Assembly: GCA_021604805.1 (NCBI GenBank)
Contig: BQJR01000002.1
Location: forward strand, 642,665 to 706,664
DNA length: 64,000 bases
Direction of reading: 5' to 3'
Origin: Planctomycetota bacterium
GTDB lineage: Bacteria; Planctomycetota; B15-G4
The notes below the pieces were generated by a model that worked only from the letters and a program-made list of their open reading frames with translations, was not told the DNA's origin and did not search any database. A program made the translations under genes and the position numbers. Positions 1 to 8,466 of this stretch are shown here, one piece after another (within the stretch, counting starts at the first letter, position 1; each line of letters opens with the position of its first letter).

Positions 1-1760
1 TCGAGGGCGAAGCGTTCGCGCACGAAGCGCTGTCCTGCGCGCGCCATGCCGGCGCGCAACTCGCGGTCGCCGAGCAGACGCAGCACGCTCTTGGCGAGCG
101 CGTCCACGTCGTCGACCGGATGCAGGAAACCACTGACTCCGTGTTCGAGCGCGTCGGGCGTGCCGCCGGCGGCGGTGGCCACGGGCGGACATCCGGCCCA
201 CTGCGCTTCGAGGATCACGTTGGGCGTGCCCTCCACGAAGCTCGTGAGCAACTTCACGTCGGCGGCGGCGAGCAGGGCGGGCACGTCCTTGCGCTGACCG
301 AGCAGACGCACGCACTTGCCGAGCCCCCGTCGAGCGATCGACGCTTCGACTTCGCTGCGCAACTCGCCCACGCCCACCATCGCCACGACCAGCTCCGGGC
401 AAGCGCGACGCACGCGTTCGATCACGTCGAGGAAGACCTGCGGGCGTTTCTCGGCGGCGAGACGGAACACTCCCACCACGAAGGGTTGGTCGGCGCGCAG
501 CCCGAGCTCGTGTCGCACCCGCCGCGCTTCACTCTCGCCAGCGCGCTCCATGCTCGCGAGGTCGACCCCGTTGTAGATCACCTCGAAGCGATCACGCGCC
601 ACGCGCAACCAGTTGGCGTAGTCGTCGGCACCGGGGTTGCTGTTCGCGAGCAGGTGCACCTGCGGGAGCGTGGTGAGGAACGCGTACCACTCGTCCATCC
701 ACGACTGATAGAAAGCCGGGAAGTAGGTGGGGTTCAGGTTTCTCGTGCTCAGGATCGCGTGCGGCGTGCCACTGAGCGCGCAGGCGGCGGCGCCCACGAT
801 GTTCGGGTAGTCGAGCCAGCAGTGCAGCACGTCGGGCGGGTCGGCGAGCAACTCACCGGCCAGGTCGATCACCGGGTTGCGAATCACTTCGGGCAACGAG
901 CCCACCACTTCGGGGTGCAGGTTGAGACGCCGCAAAGCGAGTTCGGCCGTGGGCGAGGCGTGACTGCCGGCCACGTGGTGGTCCACGTCAGCGCGGCGCA
1001 GGTCGGTGCAGTAATGCGCGTTCTCGTCAGCCATCGGATAGGTGGTGAGCACGCGCACGGCGTGGCCTTCGGCGCGCAAACCCTTGGCCAGGTTCACGAG
1101 CTGACGTTCGGCGCCGCCCGAGTTGAGCTGACCGATGTAGAGCAACACGTTGAGCTTGCCGTCGGCGCTGCGCTCCGGCACGCGCGGGGTCTGACGCTGC
1201 AGGTGTTCGAGCCAATGACGCTCACCGCGGAAGCTCTGCGCGTTCCGCTGCCGCAAGGCGTCGTGTGCGCGCGCGCGCTGCACCCGCGTGCGGAACCAAC
1301 GCGCCACGCCCGAACGCGACCACGCCGACTCGATCCGACGCAGCGGTTTGCGCAGCACGATCTGGCGCGGTGTGCGCACGACCCAGTCGCCGTTGCGACG
1401 GAAGGCCACGCGCTGCACGCCGTGGTGCGCCAGCTCGAGCAAGACGCGCCCCGAGGTGGCTTCGATCCCGTCGAGCAAGACCGCGCAGGAGTAGCCGCGA
1501 CGCAACTCGCGCAGCGCTTCCTCGTCGAGGCGCGGCGGCGGCCCGGCGAGCACTTGCGCGCTGCGCACGCGACGCAAACGCGGCTCGCTCTCACCGCCGC
1601 TGAGGATCAACAGTCGCGGGGGCGCGGGATACAGGCGTTCGGCGTCGGCAGGGCTGAGTCCGTTGGCCGACACGAGCACCCAGCCGTCGTGGGTGGGCAA
1701 GGGCGGCGCGCCGTCGGCTCCGGAGAGCCAGCTCCAGACCAGTTCCGCGTAGGCTCCCAT
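1..1760 (-). CDS. GT4-type glycosyltransferase, 3' end off the window
   Basis: The reading frame starts with ATG at 1760 (overlapping the TGA of the upstream asnB-like gene as TGATG) and is still open at the left edge, so the C-terminus is missing. The first ~195 residues match nothing I recognise. From about residue 200 a typical GT-B/GT4 fold begins (VLLYIGQLNSGGAERQLVNL), followed by the nucleotide-sugar half: AEKRPQVFLDVIERV, LLGQRKDVPALLAAADV and the EX7E-like segment FVEGTPNVILEAQWAGCPPV with the two Glu residues of the donor site. It should transfer a sugar from an NDP donor onto a lipid-linked glycan at the cytoplasmic face. It is the last visible gene of the minus-strand operon beginning at 10237. 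Sugar specificity cannot be read from sequence. Confidence 0.9.
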   Translation of the reverse strand, partial: MGAYAELVWSWLSGADGAPPLPTHDGWVLVSANGLSPADAERLYPAPPRLLILSGGESEPRLRRVRSAQVLAGPPPRLDEEALRELRRGYSCAVLLDGIEATSGRVLLELAHHGVQRVAFRRNGDWVVRTPRQIVLRKPLRRIESAWSRSGVARWFRTRVQRARAHDALRQRNAQSFRGERHWLEHLQRQTPRVPERSADGKLNVLLYIGQLNSGGAERQLVNLAKGLRAEGHAVRVLTTYPMADENAHYCTDLRRADVDHHVAGSHASPTAELALRRLNLHPEVVGSLPEVIRNPVIDLAGELLADPPDVLHCWLDYPNIVGAAACALSGTPHAILSTRNLNPTYFPAFYQSWMDEWYAFLTTLPQVHLLANSNPGADDYANWLRVARDRFEVIYNGVDLASMERAGESEARRVRHELGLRADQPFVVGVFRLAAEKRPQVFLDVIERVRRACPELVVAMVGVGELRSEVEASIARRGLGKCVRLLGQRKDVPALLAAADVKLLTSFVEGTPNVILEAQWAGCPPVATAAGGTPDALEHGVSGFLHPVDDVDALAKSVLRLLGDRELRAGMARAGQRFVRERFAL

Positions 1761-3640
1761 CAGAGCGCCGGCTCCAACGCGGGGGCGCTGCGGTGCGCGC
1801 GCAACCAGTGTTCGAGCATGAGCACGGTCCAGACTTGGTAGATCGAGAAGCAACCTTCTTGGCGCTGGTGCGCGACGAAGCGTTGCAGGCCGTCGGCGCC
1901 GAGCAGGTCGGGAATCGCGGCGTCGGGCGCGAGCAGCACGGCGTCGCACTGTTCGAGCACGGCGGATTGCGTCCAGGCCTTGCCGGGCAGGCCGAAACCC
2001 ATCTTGCGACGCTTGATGTACTCCTCGGGCAGGTAGCGATGCGCGAGCGTGCGCAGCACCGGCTTGAGCAGGTCGTCGTTGAAGCAGGCTTCGGCGGAGA
2101 GGCCGCGCGCGAAGTCGGCCACCGAGCGGTCGAGCAACGGGCAGCGCACCTCGAGCGCGTGCGCCATGCTCATGCGGTCGACCTTGGCGAGCACCGCGCC
2201 GGGCATGTAGGTGGCGGCGTCGAGCGCGCGCATGTGATGCATGAGCGGATGACTGTTGTCGTCGAGCGTGGACGACCAGTTCGACACCATGCTCTCGGCG
2301 TGCGCGCCCGCGGCGGCGCCCGCCAGCGACGCGACACCGTCGGGCTCGAACATCAACCAACGACCGCTGCAGTACGCGCGCCCCGCACGCCAGGGCTGAC
2401 GACGACGCAACAACCACAACGCGCGCATCTTCCAGTCGCCCTCTTCGCGCAGCGTTTCGCGGTAGCGACCGTAGCCGCCGAAGAGTTCGTCGCCGCCATC
2501 GCCCGAGAGCGCCACCGTGACGTGCTCACGCGTGAACTGACTCAGCAAGAAGGTCGGCAGGCAGGAGCTGTCGCCGAGCGGTTCGTCGAGGTGCGCAGCG
2601 AGTTGCGGCAGCAAGTCGAGCGCGTTGGGGTCGAGCATCTTCTCGAAGTGCTCGGTGCCGAGCAGGCCGCTGGCTTCGCGCGCCAACAGGTGCTCGGATT
2701 CGTCGGTGCCTTCGAAGCCGATCGAGAAGGTCTTGAGCGGCATGCCGAGTTCGCGCGTGACCATCGCGGCCACGAGCGCGCTGTCGATGCCGCCGCTCAG
2801 GAAGGCGCCCAGCGGCACGTCGCTCATCAGCCGGCGTTCGACGGCGGCCAATACGATCGGTCGCAACTCGTCGGCGAGTTCGTCGAGGCGCCCTTGCCCG
2901 AGATGACGGTACGGCGTGCGCGTCTCGTGCGAGCCCGTCGCCTCGAAGCGCCAGTGACGCCCCGAGTGCCGACGCGGCGCACCTTGGCCGACTTCGAAGC
3001 TGGTCCAGCTGCCGGGTTCGAGCTTCTCGCAGCGTTCGTAGATCGTGCGCGGCGCGTGCACGTACTGCAGCAGCAGGTACTCGGCGATGGCCTTCTGGCT
3101 GAGCGAATCGTCGAAGCCGGGGATCTGCCGGAAGGCTTGCAGCTCCGACGCGAAGGCCGTGAAGCCGTTGCCGTGCGCGATGTAGAGCGGCTTCTTGCCG
3201 AAGGGATCGCGCGCCAGGAAGAGCCGGCCGGTGGAGCTGTTGTAGGTGGCGAAGGCGTACATGCCTTCCACGCGCGACAGGTTGTTCGGCTGGCTGCTCG
3301 CGAACAGGTAGAGCAGCACTTCGGCGTCGGAGTCGGACTCGAAGTCGTAGCCGCGCGCCGCGAGGTCGTCGCGCAGCTCGGCGAAGTTGTAGATCTCACC
3401 GTTGAAGGTGAGCCCGACCTCGCCGTCGTTCGTGACCATGGGCTGACGCCCGCGCTCGCTCAGGTCCACGATCGACAGCCGCCGGTGCGCCAGCGCGCAA
3501 CGACCGTCTTTCGAGAGCCACACGCCCGCGTCGTCGGGACCGCGGTGCGTGAGCGTGTCGCGCATCGCCGTGACCACGCGCTGCATTTCGTCCGGCGAAA
3601 ACGTGCCGCCGTGATCGAGGAGTCCTGCGATGCCGCACAT
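1760..3640 (-). CDS. asnB: Glutamine-hydrolysing asparagine synthetase-like amidotransferase
   Basis: 626-residue class II amidotransferase plus ATP-pyrophosphatase. The start at 3640 places Cys2 directly after Met (MCGIAGLLDHGG), which the Ntn-type glutaminase needs; the frame is open further upstream, but any longer start would bury the catalytic Cys. An AGGAAGG Shine-Dalgarno lies about 7 nt upstream. Further landmarks are HRGPDD, FNGEIYN and the PP-loop LSGGIDSALVAAMV of the synthetase domain, then the C-terminal GFGLPGKAW region. Stand-alone AsnB makes asparagine from aspartate and glutamine. Within glycan clusters, homologues are thought to amidate a sugar acid or another precursor. It sits between the radical SAM gene (4-nt gap) and a GT4 gene (overlap), so a role in cell-surface modification is likelier than housekeeping asparagine synthesis. 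Confidence 0.93.
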   Translation of the reverse strand: MCGIAGLLDHGGTFSPDEMQRVVTAMRDTLTHRGPDDAGVWLSKDGRCALAHRRLSIVDLSERGRQPMVTNDGEVGLTFNGEIYNFAELRDDLAARGYDFESDSDAEVLLYLFASSQPNNLSRVEGMYAFATYNSSTGRLFLARDPFGKKPLYIAHGNGFTAFASELQAFRQIPGFDDSLSQKAIAEYLLLQYVHAPRTIYERCEKLEPGSWTSFEVGQGAPRRHSGRHWRFEATGSHETRTPYRHLGQGRLDELADELRPIVLAAVERRLMSDVPLGAFLSGGIDSALVAAMVTRELGMPLKTFSIGFEGTDESEHLLAREASGLLGTEHFEKMLDPNALDLLPQLAAHLDEPLGDSSCLPTFLLSQFTREHVTVALSGDGGDELFGGYGRYRETLREEGDWKMRALWLLRRRQPWRAGRAYCSGRWLMFEPDGVASLAGAAAGAHAESMVSNWSSTLDDNSHPLMHHMRALDAATYMPGAVLAKVDRMSMAHALEVRCPLLDRSVADFARGLSAEACFNDDLLKPVLRTLAHRYLPEEYIKRRKMGFGLPGKAWTQSAVLEQCDAVLLAPDAAIPDLLGADGLQRFVAHQRQEGCFSIYQVWTVLMLEHWLRAHRSAPALEPAL

Positions 3641-3644
3641 GGTG

Positions 3645-5534
3645 TCAGCCTTCCTGGTGTTCGACGCTTGGGTGAGTGCTGCCGCCGGAGCGCGCGCGCT
3701 GCTGATCGCGACGCACGACCTCGGTGTAGAGCAAGTCCATCTCCACGGAAGACACGGCCTGACGCCCGTCGGCCGTGGAGAGCCCCGAGTTGGCGTAACG
3801 GATGTTGCGACGCGGGCGCTGCGGCGCCTCGAACTCGGGCACCTGCACGACCACGCGCCTGGGCAGGTCGCTCCAATCGGTCTCGTGCAGTGAGCGCCCG
3901 CGCGAGTCGTAGAGGCTGTCGCTGCGCAGGATGCCCATGGGTTCGTCGAGGTCGTGGCACAGGTCCCAACCCGTAAACCGTTCACCACGCAACTCGGCCC
4001 GCGGCAAGCTCACTCGGAAGCTGCCCGCGTGCGGGATGTCGAGGTAAGCGAGCGGGTGACTGTGCTCGTTGCTGCGCGCGAAGATGAGCCCGGGGTGACG
4101 CATCTTCGGCAGCGCGCCGTGCGGATCCTCGACCAGCACTTCCAACTCGTGCACTTCGGAGTAGCGCTCCCGAGCGCCGTCGAGGATCGACTGCAGCGCG
4201 TCGATCATGCCCGCGGGATCGACACGCCGCAGCGCGACGGCGCCCTCGGCGCGCGCCACGTCGATCACGGCGCGCGCTTCGTCGAGCGCCTCCTGCCAGC
4301 CCGCGGTCTGTGTGGCGAAGTTGCTGAAGATGTCGAGCCTGTCGAAGACCGGCACGACCACCACCGGCGAGAGGTTCAACCCGATTCCGTGCGCCATCGC
4401 GAAGCGCAAGTTCGCGGGCAGCTCCGCGACGTTGAGCTTGTTGATGATCATGCCCACGGAGAACACGCGGTCGGGGGCTTCGTAGCGGGCCACGGCGCGT
4501 TGGACGTTGCGCAACACGTTGTCGAAGTTCGCGCCCGTACGGATCGCGTGGAAGGTGTCGCTGGTGAAGGAATCCACCGACACACTCGCGTTCACGCGCG
4601 GGAACTTCTCCAGCTTGTTCAGCTCGGCTTCGTCGAGCAGGGTGCCGTTGCTGGTGAAGCCGAACGTGAGGTTCGGATTGTCCTCGGTGCGGAAGTTGTC
4701 GACGAACTCACGGAAGCGCTTGATCAGGTAGGGCTCGCCGCCGTGCCAGATGAGTTGGTGCAGGTACGGCACGTGCGCGAGCACGTCGAGCTCGGTCTCC
4801 GGGCGGTGCTGCAAGCGCAGCAGGCGCACGAGATTCTGGCTGCACGACGGGCAATCGATGTTGCAGTCCGACGTGGAGATGAACGAGATCATCGACGGCT
4901 TGGCCTGCATCACTTCCTTGCGTTCCACGAACTCGTGGTGCGCTTCCAGGATGTTGTGGCCCGACGCGCTGTCGTCGCGCAGGTTCTTGAGCGTGAAGCG
5001 CGCGTCGCCGCAGCGCAGCTCGTAGGTGCGCCCGTTTGTGGAGGGATCGCTGTTGTCGCTGCTCGAGAAGTAGAGCGTGTTGCCCCACACCGAGTAGCGG
5101 CCGCCGCCCTCGGAGCGGATCGTGTCGTGCACGTCGTCGGGTTCGGGCAGCTCGACGCCGTCTTCGAAGAAGCGCGCGCGGTCGTCGCTCGCTTCCACGG
5201 CCTCACGAAAGCGCTCAGGGATCTCGGCCACCCACGCGTGCCCTGTCTCTGCCCGGAAGGACACCGGCCAACTGAAGCCCGGGTAGTTCCCGCCGCCCCA
5301 CTTCCACGCGATGCATCCGCGACAGGGATGGCCCTCGGGTGGATCGCCGGACGCGTTGGCCGCGCGCAGTTCGCGGTAGGCCTCGCCGTTCCAGATCTCG
5401 TCGATGCTCTGCTCGTTGGTGTTGCCGAGCGGCTTGCCACTGTTGCCGTAACCGCTCCAGAAGCAGCACGGCACGACCTCGCCCGTGAGGTCGATGTTCA
5501 TCTGCTGCCACGGGTAAGCGCAGGCGGAACTCAT
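3645..5534 (-). CDS. Radical SAM protein with N-terminal SPASM-like cluster domain and a shared unknown domain
   Basis: 629 residues from ATG 5534, which overlaps the upstream stop (TGATG). Order of parts: residues 1-80 look like a SPASM/twitch auxiliary iron-sulfur segment (C5, C23, C24, then C71 and C74 in CRGC, with NIDLTGEVVPCCFW between); residues ~96-173 are a domain also found in the next two upstream genes (GRYSVW, LYFSSSDNSDP, TNGRTY); residues ~215-450 are the radical SAM barrel with CNIDCPSC (C224, C228, C231, i.e. CxxxCxxC) and HGGEPY. A final ~150 residues are unassigned. A radical SAM core placed after the auxiliary domain is the reverse of the usual order. The substrate is unknown; its place in the operon suggests modification of a glycan or a linked small molecule. 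Confidence 0.88.
   Translation of the reverse strand: MSSACAYPWQQMNIDLTGEVVPCCFWSGYGNSGKPLGNTNEQSIDEIWNGEAYRELRAANASGDPPEGHPCRGCIAWKWGGGNYPGFSWPVSFRAETGHAWVAEIPERFREAVEASDDRARFFEDGVELPEPDDVHDTIRSEGGGRYSVWGNTLYFSSSDNSDPSTNGRTYELRCGDARFTLKNLRDDSASGHNILEAHHEFVERKEVMQAKPSMISFISTSDCNIDCPSCSQNLVRLLRLQHRPETELDVLAHVPYLHQLIWHGGEPYLIKRFREFVDNFRTEDNPNLTFGFTSNGTLLDEAELNKLEKFPRVNASVSVDSFTSDTFHAIRTGANFDNVLRNVQRAVARYEAPDRVFSVGMIINKLNVAELPANLRFAMAHGIGLNLSPVVVVPVFDRLDIFSNFATQTAGWQEALDEARAVIDVARAEGAVALRRVDPAGMIDALQSILDGARERYSEVHELEVLVEDPHGALPKMRHPGLIFARSNEHSHPLAYLDIPHAGSFRVSLPRAELRGERFTGWDLCHDLDEPMGILRSDSLYDSRGRSLHETDWSDLPRRVVVQVPEFEAPQRPRRNIRYANSGLSTADGRQAVSSVEMDLLYTEVVRRDQQRARSGGSTHPSVEHQEG
5016..5249 (-). 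other. Copy 1 of the shared GRYS-W / FSSSD-SDP-NGR domain (in the radical SAM protein)
   Basis: Residues ~96-173 of the radical SAM protein. Conserved landmarks are ETGHAW at the front, FFEDGVEL in the middle, then a His and IR, GGGRYSVW, LYFSSSDNSDP and TNGRTYEL. The same order of motifs occurs in the two upstream neighbours (5537-5785 and 8104-8346). I see no family name for it. The dense Ser/Asp/Asn/Gly motif would suit a ligand- or sugar-binding beta structure, which is inference only. Confidence 0.75.
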
Positions 5535-6619
5535 CAACGCGTCTCCCGCAGAGTGATGCTGTAAAGGCGGCCGTTGGTGCGGGGATCGCTGTTGTCGCTG
5601 CTCGAGAAGAACAAACAATCTTTCCAATGCGAGTAGCGGCCAGCGCCTTCACCGCGGATCTCTGCGTGCGCAACGTGCGCGAGCGGCAAGGGTTTGTTGT
5701 CCTCCCAGAGCACAACGCGCGAGCATCCCTCGGCGTCGCTCGTGAGGTCGTCCTCGAGATGAATCACGAAGGAGTGGCCCGTCTCGGCCACGACCTTCTC
5801 GGGGTCGAGCTGCTTGCGCAACGACTCCGCGGACAGGCCGTGGTCGTCCGACACGCCTGACGCAGCGCCGGCTGCCGGGCGCTCTGTGACACCGAAGTGG
5901 AACGGGAGGAAGTGCTCAGTGCGCCACGTACCACAGGCGAGACGCGGCGTGTCTCCGTAGCAACTCCCGTCGCTGGCAGGCTGATAGACAACGTGGAACA
6001 ACGGGCGCTCTGCCGGCCGCTGCGCGGCGTCCGAGCCGTGCCACATGAGGAAGTCGAACACGAGCACATCGCCGAGCTGCATGTCGACGAAATGCTTCTT
6101 GCAACCGGGGAAGGCCTCGAGGTCGATCTCATGATCGTTGACGCGACCCAGCGCCCCGTAGCGGTGGGCACCCGGCACCACATAGAGCCCGCCGTTCGCG
6201 CGATGCATCGGCCCGAGCGGAACGAAAACCATGAGCTTGCGCTGACCGCCGTGGAAGTACGGAGCTTCCTGATGAGGCGGCACTTCGCCGGACCAGGCCT
6301 CATCCTTCACCATGAGACGGCTGAAGTAGATCGCCACGTCGGGACCGAGCAGTGTGCGCGGAATCTCGAGCATCTCGGGCGCCGTGACCAACTCATCGAA
6401 GGCGGGGGCAACCTCGTCGACGAAGCGGTCGGGACGCGCTTGGCGCCGCTCAGCCGACCACGCCCAACCCGCGTGGAGCTGCTGCCGGACACGTGGCGGC
6501 AGCCAGCCCTTGAGCACCAAGAAGCCCTCGCGCTCGAAACGCTGCAGATCGAGCCCATCGAGCCCATCGGGCTCGGTCGAACGCGATTCGAGAAGGCTTT
6601 CGCGCGCTGGCTCGCTCAT
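5534..6619 (-). CDS. Phytanoyl-CoA dioxygenase (PhyH)-family Fe(II)/2-oxoglutarate oxygenase with shared C-terminal domain
   Basis: 361 residues. Residues ~20-250 form a PhyH-type jelly-roll oxygenase: FEREGFLVLKGWL near the start, HQEAPYFHG giving candidate iron ligands H116 and E118, VPLGPMHRANGGLYVVPGAH, and MWHGSDA giving H194; R201 or R205 could hold 2-oxoglutarate. The first pair reads HxE rather than the commoner HxD. Residues ~279-361 are a second copy of the domain shared with its neighbours (GRYSHW, LFFSSSDNSDP, TNGRLY). The gene overlaps both neighbours by 1-3 nt. It should hydroxylate an unknown substrate, presumably a sugar or lipid of the glycan made by this operon. Confidence 0.88.
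   Translation of the reverse strand: MSEPARESLLESRSTEPDGLDGLDLQRFEREGFLVLKGWLPPRVRQQLHAGWAWSAERRQARPDRFVDEVAPAFDELVTAPEMLEIPRTLLGPDVAIYFSRLMVKDEAWSGEVPPHQEAPYFHGGQRKLMVFVPLGPMHRANGGLYVVPGAHRYGALGRVNDHEIDLEAFPGCKKHFVDMQLGDVLVFDFLMWHGSDAAQRPAERPLFHVVYQPASDGSCYGDTPRLACGTWRTEHFLPFHFGVTERPAAGAASGVSDDHGLSAESLRKQLDPEKVVAETGHSFVIHLEDDLTSDAEGCSRVVLWEDNKPLPLAHVAHAEIRGEGAGRYSHWKDCLFFSSSDNSDPRTNGRLYSITLRETR
5537..5785 (-). other. Copy 2 of the shared domain (C-terminus of the PhyH oxygenase)
   Basis: Residues ~279-361. It has the same motif order as copies 1 and 3: ETGHSF, LWEDNKPL, HVAHAEIR, GAGRYSHW, LFFSSSDNSDP, TNGRLY. It ends at the C-terminus of the protein, which fixes the downstream boundary of the domain. 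Confidence 0.75.
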
Positions 6620-8466
6620 CAGAGGTACCCCAAGGCGCGGAGTTTCTCGAGCATTGCCGGGTCGACGGCCTCGGCTGCCGGCGTCTCCACCTCAGCCGCG
6701 CCCACAGCGGTGAGTGGACGGTGTTGCGCGCGCAGGCGTGCTGCGAAGCGTTCGAGTTCGTCGCGGCGGCGGACGGCGAGGTCTTCGCGCTCGGCGCTGT
6801 CGCGCGTGACGTCGTAGAGCTCGCCGAACCATTCGCCGGCGGCGTAACCGTGTTGTGCGGGCAGCTGACTCGACATCATGCGCCAACCGATCTGCGCCTT
6901 GAGCCGCCCGCTCAACAGTGCGTCGGCGGTGAGCAGCGTGCGTTCGCTGTTGCCCGGCACGCGCGTGGAGAAGGTCGTGCGCAGGAACACGTCGCGGGCG
7001 AGCAGGTCGCGTTCGTCGCCATCGAGCACCGGGCCGAGGCTCGCACCGTCGAGCGCGTAGGGCAGCGCGTCTTGGTCGCCGACGAGCATGTCCACGAGCG
7101 TGGCGTACACGTCGATCAACGAGACACGGTTGCGGAAGGACTCGCCGTGCTTCTGGGACCAGCGATGCCACTCCGGGAAGCGGATCAGCAGCGGCACACG
7201 CACCACTTCTTCGTAGAGCGTGGACGTGTGCTGCGTGTCGCCGTGCTCACCGAAGCCTTCGCCGTGGTCGGCGGTGACGATGACCACCGCGTCGTCCCAG
7301 AGCCCCTGCTCGCGAATCCACTCGAGACGTTGCGCGAGCTGCGCATCGGCATCGACGGCCTCGGCGCGGTAGGCGGCGCGCAGCTCGCTCAACGCGGCGC
7401 CACTCAGCTCCGCCGAGAACCAATCGGTGCTCGCCGGGTCCACGTGCGTGGCGACCGGCACGCTCAGCGCTTCCCGCGCTTCGGCCGACGGCGTGTACGG
7501 CCCGTGCACGCCGAGGATGTGCTCGTAGGCGAAGAGTCGCTCGGGCAACTCGGCCAAGGGCGCGCGTTGCGAGCTGGCGAGATCGGTGCGCTCGAAGCCC
7601 TGCAACATGCCGTCGCCCGGGCGCACGTGGATCGTGTAAGGGTGCGTGAAAGTGCTGAAGCCTGCGTCGCGCAAGAACTCGGCGAGCGTGTAGAAGCGCT
7701 GGTCGAGGTCGAAGGTGAGTTCGCCGCCTTGCGGCCAGACCGGCGCGACGCCGTGCATCACGCGGTGCCGCGCAGGCGACAAGCCGGTGAACATCGAGGC
7801 CGTGGAGATCTTGGTGAAGCTCGACGCTGCGTAGGCCGTGTCGAAGCGCACGGCATCCTTCGCGAAGGCTTGCAAGGCCGGCATGAGCGGGCGGCCGTCG
7901 ATGTCCTCGAAGGCGGTGTCGGCGCGCAGCGCGTCGATGGTGTACCAGTACACGAGGCGCGGGCGACGCTCGAGCGCGGCGCTCGCGTCGGCTGGCAGAC
8001 CACCGGCCACCGCGCGTGCGATGGCTTGCCGGTCGAGCAACACGAAGGGATCGCGCGGCGGCACGGCGATGTAGTCCTCTTGACCGGGCGGCAAGCGCTT
8101 CACCCGCGCGAGGTACTCGCGGCCGTTCGCGTTCGGGTCACTGCCGTCGCTCGACGAGAAGTAGAGCCCGCCGCTCCAATGCGAGTAGCGCCCAGCGCCG
8201 GCGTCCCGGATCTCTTGGTGCGACGCGTGCGCCGGGCCGAGCGCCACGCCGTCCTCGAAGAGCTCGAGCCGCGACGCGCTGGCGGACATGTCGTCGCTGC
8301 GCCACCCCTCCGGCACGCTCGTGAAGAACGCTGCGCCGCCGTTGCTCGTGAACGGTCGCTGCAGCGCGAACTCGAACACGTCTTGCGCGCTGGCGGCCGA
8401 CACGCAAGCGAGCGCCACGACACCGAGCAACACCACGCGTGTGAACTGAATCGGACTGAGGATCAA
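6619..8466 (-). CDS. Secreted sulfatase-fold (alkaline phosphatase superfamily) enzyme with shared N-terminal domain
   Basis: 615 residues if translation starts at TTG 8466, which overlaps the permease stop as TTGA and yields a clean signal peptide (VVLLGVVALACVSAASA, then Gln). The frame stays open further upstream, but that part lies over the permease gene. Residues ~41-121 hold copy 3 of the shared domain. From ~170 on it is a sulfatase fold: YTIDALRAD with metal ligand D178, and SSFTKISTASMFTGL, where Thr218 occupies the position of the formylglycine Cys/Ser; then VTADHGEGFGEHGD. Because CxPxR is absent, a classical sulfatase is unlikely; Thr nucleophiles are known in phosphoethanolamine and phosphoglycerol transferases of this superfamily. 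It ends in LEKLRALGYL, a tail shared with the 62902 gene. Periplasmic or surface location. Confidence 0.85.
   Translation of the reverse strand: MILSPIQFTRVVLLGVVALACVSAASAQDVFEFALQRPFTSNGGAAFFTSVPEGWRSDDMSASASRLELFEDGVALGPAHASHQEIRDAGAGRYSHWSGGLYFSSSDGSDPNANGREYLARVKRLPPGQEDYIAVPPRDPFVLLDRQAIARAVAGGLPADASAALERRPRLVYWYTIDALRADTAFEDIDGRPLMPALQAFAKDAVRFDTAYAASSFTKISTASMFTGLSPARHRVMHGVAPVWPQGGELTFDLDQRFYTLAEFLRDAGFSTFTHPYTIHVRPGDGMLQGFERTDLASSQRAPLAELPERLFAYEHILGVHGPYTPSAEAREALSVPVATHVDPASTDWFSAELSGAALSELRAAYRAEAVDADAQLAQRLEWIREQGLWDDAVVIVTADHGEGFGEHGDTQHTSTLYEEVVRVPLLIRFPEWHRWSQKHGESFRNRVSLIDVYATLVDMLVGDQDALPYALDGASLGPVLDGDERDLLARDVFLRTTFSTRVPGNSERTLLTADALLSGRLKAQIGWRMMSSQLPAQHGYAAGEWFGELYDVTRDSAEREDLAVRRRDELERFAARLRAQHRPLTAVGAAEVETPAAEAVDPAMLEKLRALGYL
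8104..8346 (-). other. Copy 3 of the shared domain (N-terminus of the sulfatase-fold enzyme)
   Basis: Residues ~41-121, directly after the signal peptide. Motifs in order: LFEDGVAL, HASHQEIR, GAGRYSHW, LYFSSSDGSDP, NANGREY. Unlike copies 1 and 2 this copy should be outside the cytoplasm, so the fold would have to work in both compartments. Confidence 0.75.

Noticed and set aside
120..1841. Long open frame on the plus strand, antisense to the GT4 and asnB genes
   Set aside because: No recognisable motifs and an Arg/His/Val-rich composition typical of complementary frames in GC-rich DNA; the minus strand encodes clear enzyme motifs.
1760..3640. Exosortase-linked (PEP-CTERM) glycan cluster, suggested by the AsnB-like gene
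   Set aside because: No exosortase, PEP-CTERM tail or other marker of such clusters is seen in the window.
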